DNA of 7,143 bases, from assembly GCA_946405325.1 (NCBI GenBank), contig CAMJGU010000044.1:1-7143 (forward strand). The letters run 5' to 3'. Shown here one piece after another: positions 5,415-7,143 of this stretch. Each line of letters begins with the position of its first letter. The stretch's first letter is position 1. The notes beneath the pieces are model-generated. The model was not told the origin of the DNA. It did not search any database and was given only the letters and a program-made list of their open reading frames with translations. The stretch is from an uncultured Clostridia bacterium (GTDB taxonomy: Bacteria > Bacillota_A > Clostridia > Oscillospirales > Oscillospiraceae). Position numbers and translations under genes: made by a program.

Positions 5415-7143
5415 ATGATCGTAAAAATGAAAAAGCTCCACGTCATTGCCATGGCCGCCGAGCGCAAACGGCTGATCGACGGCTTGCTCCACCTCGGCTG
5501 TGTGGAGATCACCGAGCCGACGGACAGGCTGGCGGACCCCGAATGGGCGGCGCTGCTGAAGCGGCACGGCTCGGCGCTCACCCAGCGCCGGCTTGAGCTT
5601 GCCGAGGTACAGGACGCGCTGGACGCCATCGGACGCTATGGCAAGACGAAGGAAAAAGCGCTTCACCTGCGCCCCGGCGTGACGGAGGAGGCGTTTCTGG
5701 ACGAGGAGACCGCCCGCGAGGCGGGCGCGGCGAGCCGTGAGATCAACGACACGCTCAAATTCCTCGCCCAATTGAAATCCGATGAAAACCGGATGCTCGC
5801 GCTGCGCGCGAGTCTGGAACCGTGGGAGAAGCTGGACGTGCCGCTGGAGCACCACGGCACGACGCACACGGTCAGCCGCTTGGAGGTCTGCCCCGCGGGG
5901 GTGGACATGAAGGCGGTGCGTGCGGCGCTGGATGAGGCGGACGCCGCGGCGGAGCTCTATGAGATCAGCGCGGACAAGCAGCAGCGCTACGTCTACCTGC
6001 TCTGCCTCCGCTCCGAGGAGGAAAAGACGCAGGAGATCCTGCGCGCCTTCGGCTTCAGCGTGACGGTGTTCGCCATCCCGCACGGCACGGCGGCGGAGAA
6101 CATCCAGCGTGAGGACGTGCTGATCGCGAAAAACCGCGTGCAGCAAAAGGACGCCATCGAGACGCTGAGCCAGTGCGACGGCGACCGCGACGCGCTGCGG
6201 ATGTACGCCGACCGGCTGACCACCGAGACGCTGCGGGAGGAGAACATCGAATCCCTGCTCACCGACGGCACGGTGCTGGTCTTTGAGGGCTGGGCGCCGG
6301 CGGAGAAGATGGCCGAGGTGTGTACGGTGCTCGATCAGTGCAACTGCGCGTGGGAGGCGGAGGATCCCTCGGAGGAGGATACGCCCAACGTGCCGGTGGC
6401 GCTGAAGAACAACTGGTTCTCCCGCCCGCTGAACATGGTGACGGATATGTATTCCCTGCCAAGCTACCGCGGCGTGGACCCCAATCCGCTGATGGCATTC
6501 TTCTTTATCCTGTTCTACGGGATCATGATGGCGGATATGGGATACGGCCTCGTGATGATGGCGCTGTCCTACGTGGTCATCAAGAAGTCGCGGCCCAACG
6601 GCCCGACGATGCGGAACATGATGCCGCTGATGTTCTATTGCGGCGTCGCCACCTTTGTGATGGGCGCGCTGACAGGCGGCTTCTTCGGCGATTTCATCCC
6701 GCAGCTCGTCAAGCTGACCTCCGGCAAGGAGATCACGATGCCGGCGCTCTTCAACCCGCTGGACGACGCGGTGACGGCGCTGATCGGCTCGCTGGTGCTC
6801 GGCGTGATCCACATTTTCTTCGGTATGGGCGTGAGCGTCAGCATGAAGGTCAAGCGCGGACAGGCGATGGACGCGCTGTGCAACGAGGGCGCGTGGTATC
6901 TGGTGTTTGCCCTCGGCGCGGCGGCGGTGCTGACCAAGAACATGATGTTCGTCTGGGTCATCCTGATTCTGCTCGTCGTTACGCAGAGCTACGGCAAGAA
7001 GGGCGTTGTCGGCAAGCTGATGGGCATCTTCGGCTCGCTCTACAGCAACGTCACGGGCTACTTCAGCGACATTCTGTCGTACTCCCGCCTGATGGCGCTG
7101 ATGCTCGCCGGCGCGGTCATCGCGCAGGTGTTCAACACCATCG
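5415..7143 (+). CDS. ntpI: V/A-type ATPase subunit I (a-subunit homologue), 3'-truncated by window end
   Basis: It reads open without a stop for 576 codons to the window edge. The family is about 640-660 residues, so only the last transmembrane part is missing. It starts MIVKMKKLHVIA, the usual subunit I beginning. Residues 1 to about 350 are the cytoplasmic arm with two-way coiled-coil segments, including the FEGWAP motif near 290-300, which contacts the peripheral stalks. The membrane domain begins at PNPLMAFFF (356-364) and YGIMMADMGYG (368-378), and has hydrophobic segments at about 358-390, 403-426, 456-475, 496-530 and 550-576. The segment SDILSYSRLMAL (551-562) holds Arg558, which aligns with the essential membrane arginine of the yeast Vph1 a-subunit (in YLRLWAL). 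That residue faces the rotating proteolipid ring and is needed for ion movement. The gene starts one base after the ntpF stop, with weak GAAGAG as ribosome site, suggesting translational coupling. Whether H+ or Na+ is carried depends on the K subunit, expected next. Confidence 0.96.
   Translation, partial: MIVKMKKLHVIAMAAERKRLIDGLLHLGCVEITEPTDRLADPEWAALLKRHGSALTQRRLELAEVQDALDAIGRYGKTKEKALHLRPGVTEEAFLDEETAREAGAASREINDTLKFLAQLKSDENRMLALRASLEPWEKLDVPLEHHGTTHTVSRLEVCPAGVDMKAVRAALDEADAAAELYEISADKQQRYVYLLCLRSEEEKTQEILRAFGFSVTVFAIPHGTAAENIQREDVLIAKNRVQQKDAIETLSQCDGDRDALRMYADRLTTETLREENIESLLTDGTVLVFEGWAPAEKMAEVCTVLDQCNCAWEAEDPSEEDTPNVPVALKNNWFSRPLNMVTDMYSLPSYRGVDPNPLMAFFFILFYGIMMADMGYGLVMMALSYVVIKKSRPNGPTMRNMMPLMFYCGVATFVMGALTGGFFGDFIPQLVKLTSGKEITMPALFNPLDDAVTALIGSLVLGVIHIFFGMGVSVSMKVKRGQAMDALCNEGAWYLVFALGAAAVLTKNMMFVWVILILLVVTQSYGKKGVVGKLMGIFGSLYSNVTGYFSDILSYSRLMALMLAGAVIAQVFNTI

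Noticed and set aside
3680..5629. 649-codon minus-strand open frame
   Set aside because: It is opposite the Wzy_C gene, the ATPase promoter region and two ATPase genes. Most of it is Arg/Gln/Pro/His-rich low complexity with no domain, and it lacks a ribosome site.
5385..6812. 475-codon minus-strand open frame
   Set aside because: It lies opposite subunit I, which shows conserved motifs throughout. The antisense product is His/Arg/Gln-rich shadow sequence.

Overview
The window is GC-rich chromosomal DNA with strongly G/C-ending codons, AGGAGG-type ribosome sites, sigma-A-like promoters and factor-independent terminators. It carries the first genes of a V/A-type ATPase operon in the order H-like coiled-coil subunit then subunit I. 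This suggests a high-GC member of the Clostridia (Firmicutes), possibly an Oscillospiraceae/Ruminococcaceae-like gut anaerobe. That placement is inferred from gene content and style, not from a marker gene.

Layout, left to right. (1) 1-987 (+) is the C-terminal 328 residues of a family 5 extracellular solute-binding protein (peptide/oligopeptide ABC transporter). It ends at tandem stops and a hairpin terminator shared with the convergent gene. (2) 1028-2368 (-) is a complete cation/proton antiporter of the Na+/H+ exchanger (CPA) superfamily, with its own promoter. (3) 2555-2917 (+), divergent from the antiporter, is a small NifX/NifB-type FeMo-cofactor-domain protein with a Cys-rich tail and its own promoter. 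It ends at a long symmetrical terminator. (4) 2961-3620 (-) is a membrane-anchored coiled-coil protein with an extracytoplasmic bacterial SH3 domain. (5) 3770-5041 (+), divergent from it, is a polytopic O-antigen ligase/polymerase-like (Wzy_C) protein. (6) 5099-5413 and 5415-7143 (+) are the first two genes of the V/A-ATPase operon. They are driven by a near-consensus promoter lying inside the 3' end of the Wzy_C gene. The second gene runs off the window.

The genes alternate in strand. Each convergent junction holds a bidirectional hairpin terminator and each divergent junction holds back-to-back promoters, so most are independent transcription units. A loose theme is envelope and ion physiology: peptide uptake, cation/proton antiport, SH3 envelope protein, glycan polymerase/ligase and rotary ATPase. 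Only the two ATPase genes are clearly one operon. No stretch over 300 bases lacks a gene; the longest gaps (about 130-190 bases) are divergent promoter regions. I saw no tRNA, rRNA, CRISPR array, insertion sequence or riboswitch. I did not find a convincing undescribed system. The points most worth checking are the Cys-rich NifX-like protein, the two dyad elements at promoters, and the promoter embedded in a coding sequence.
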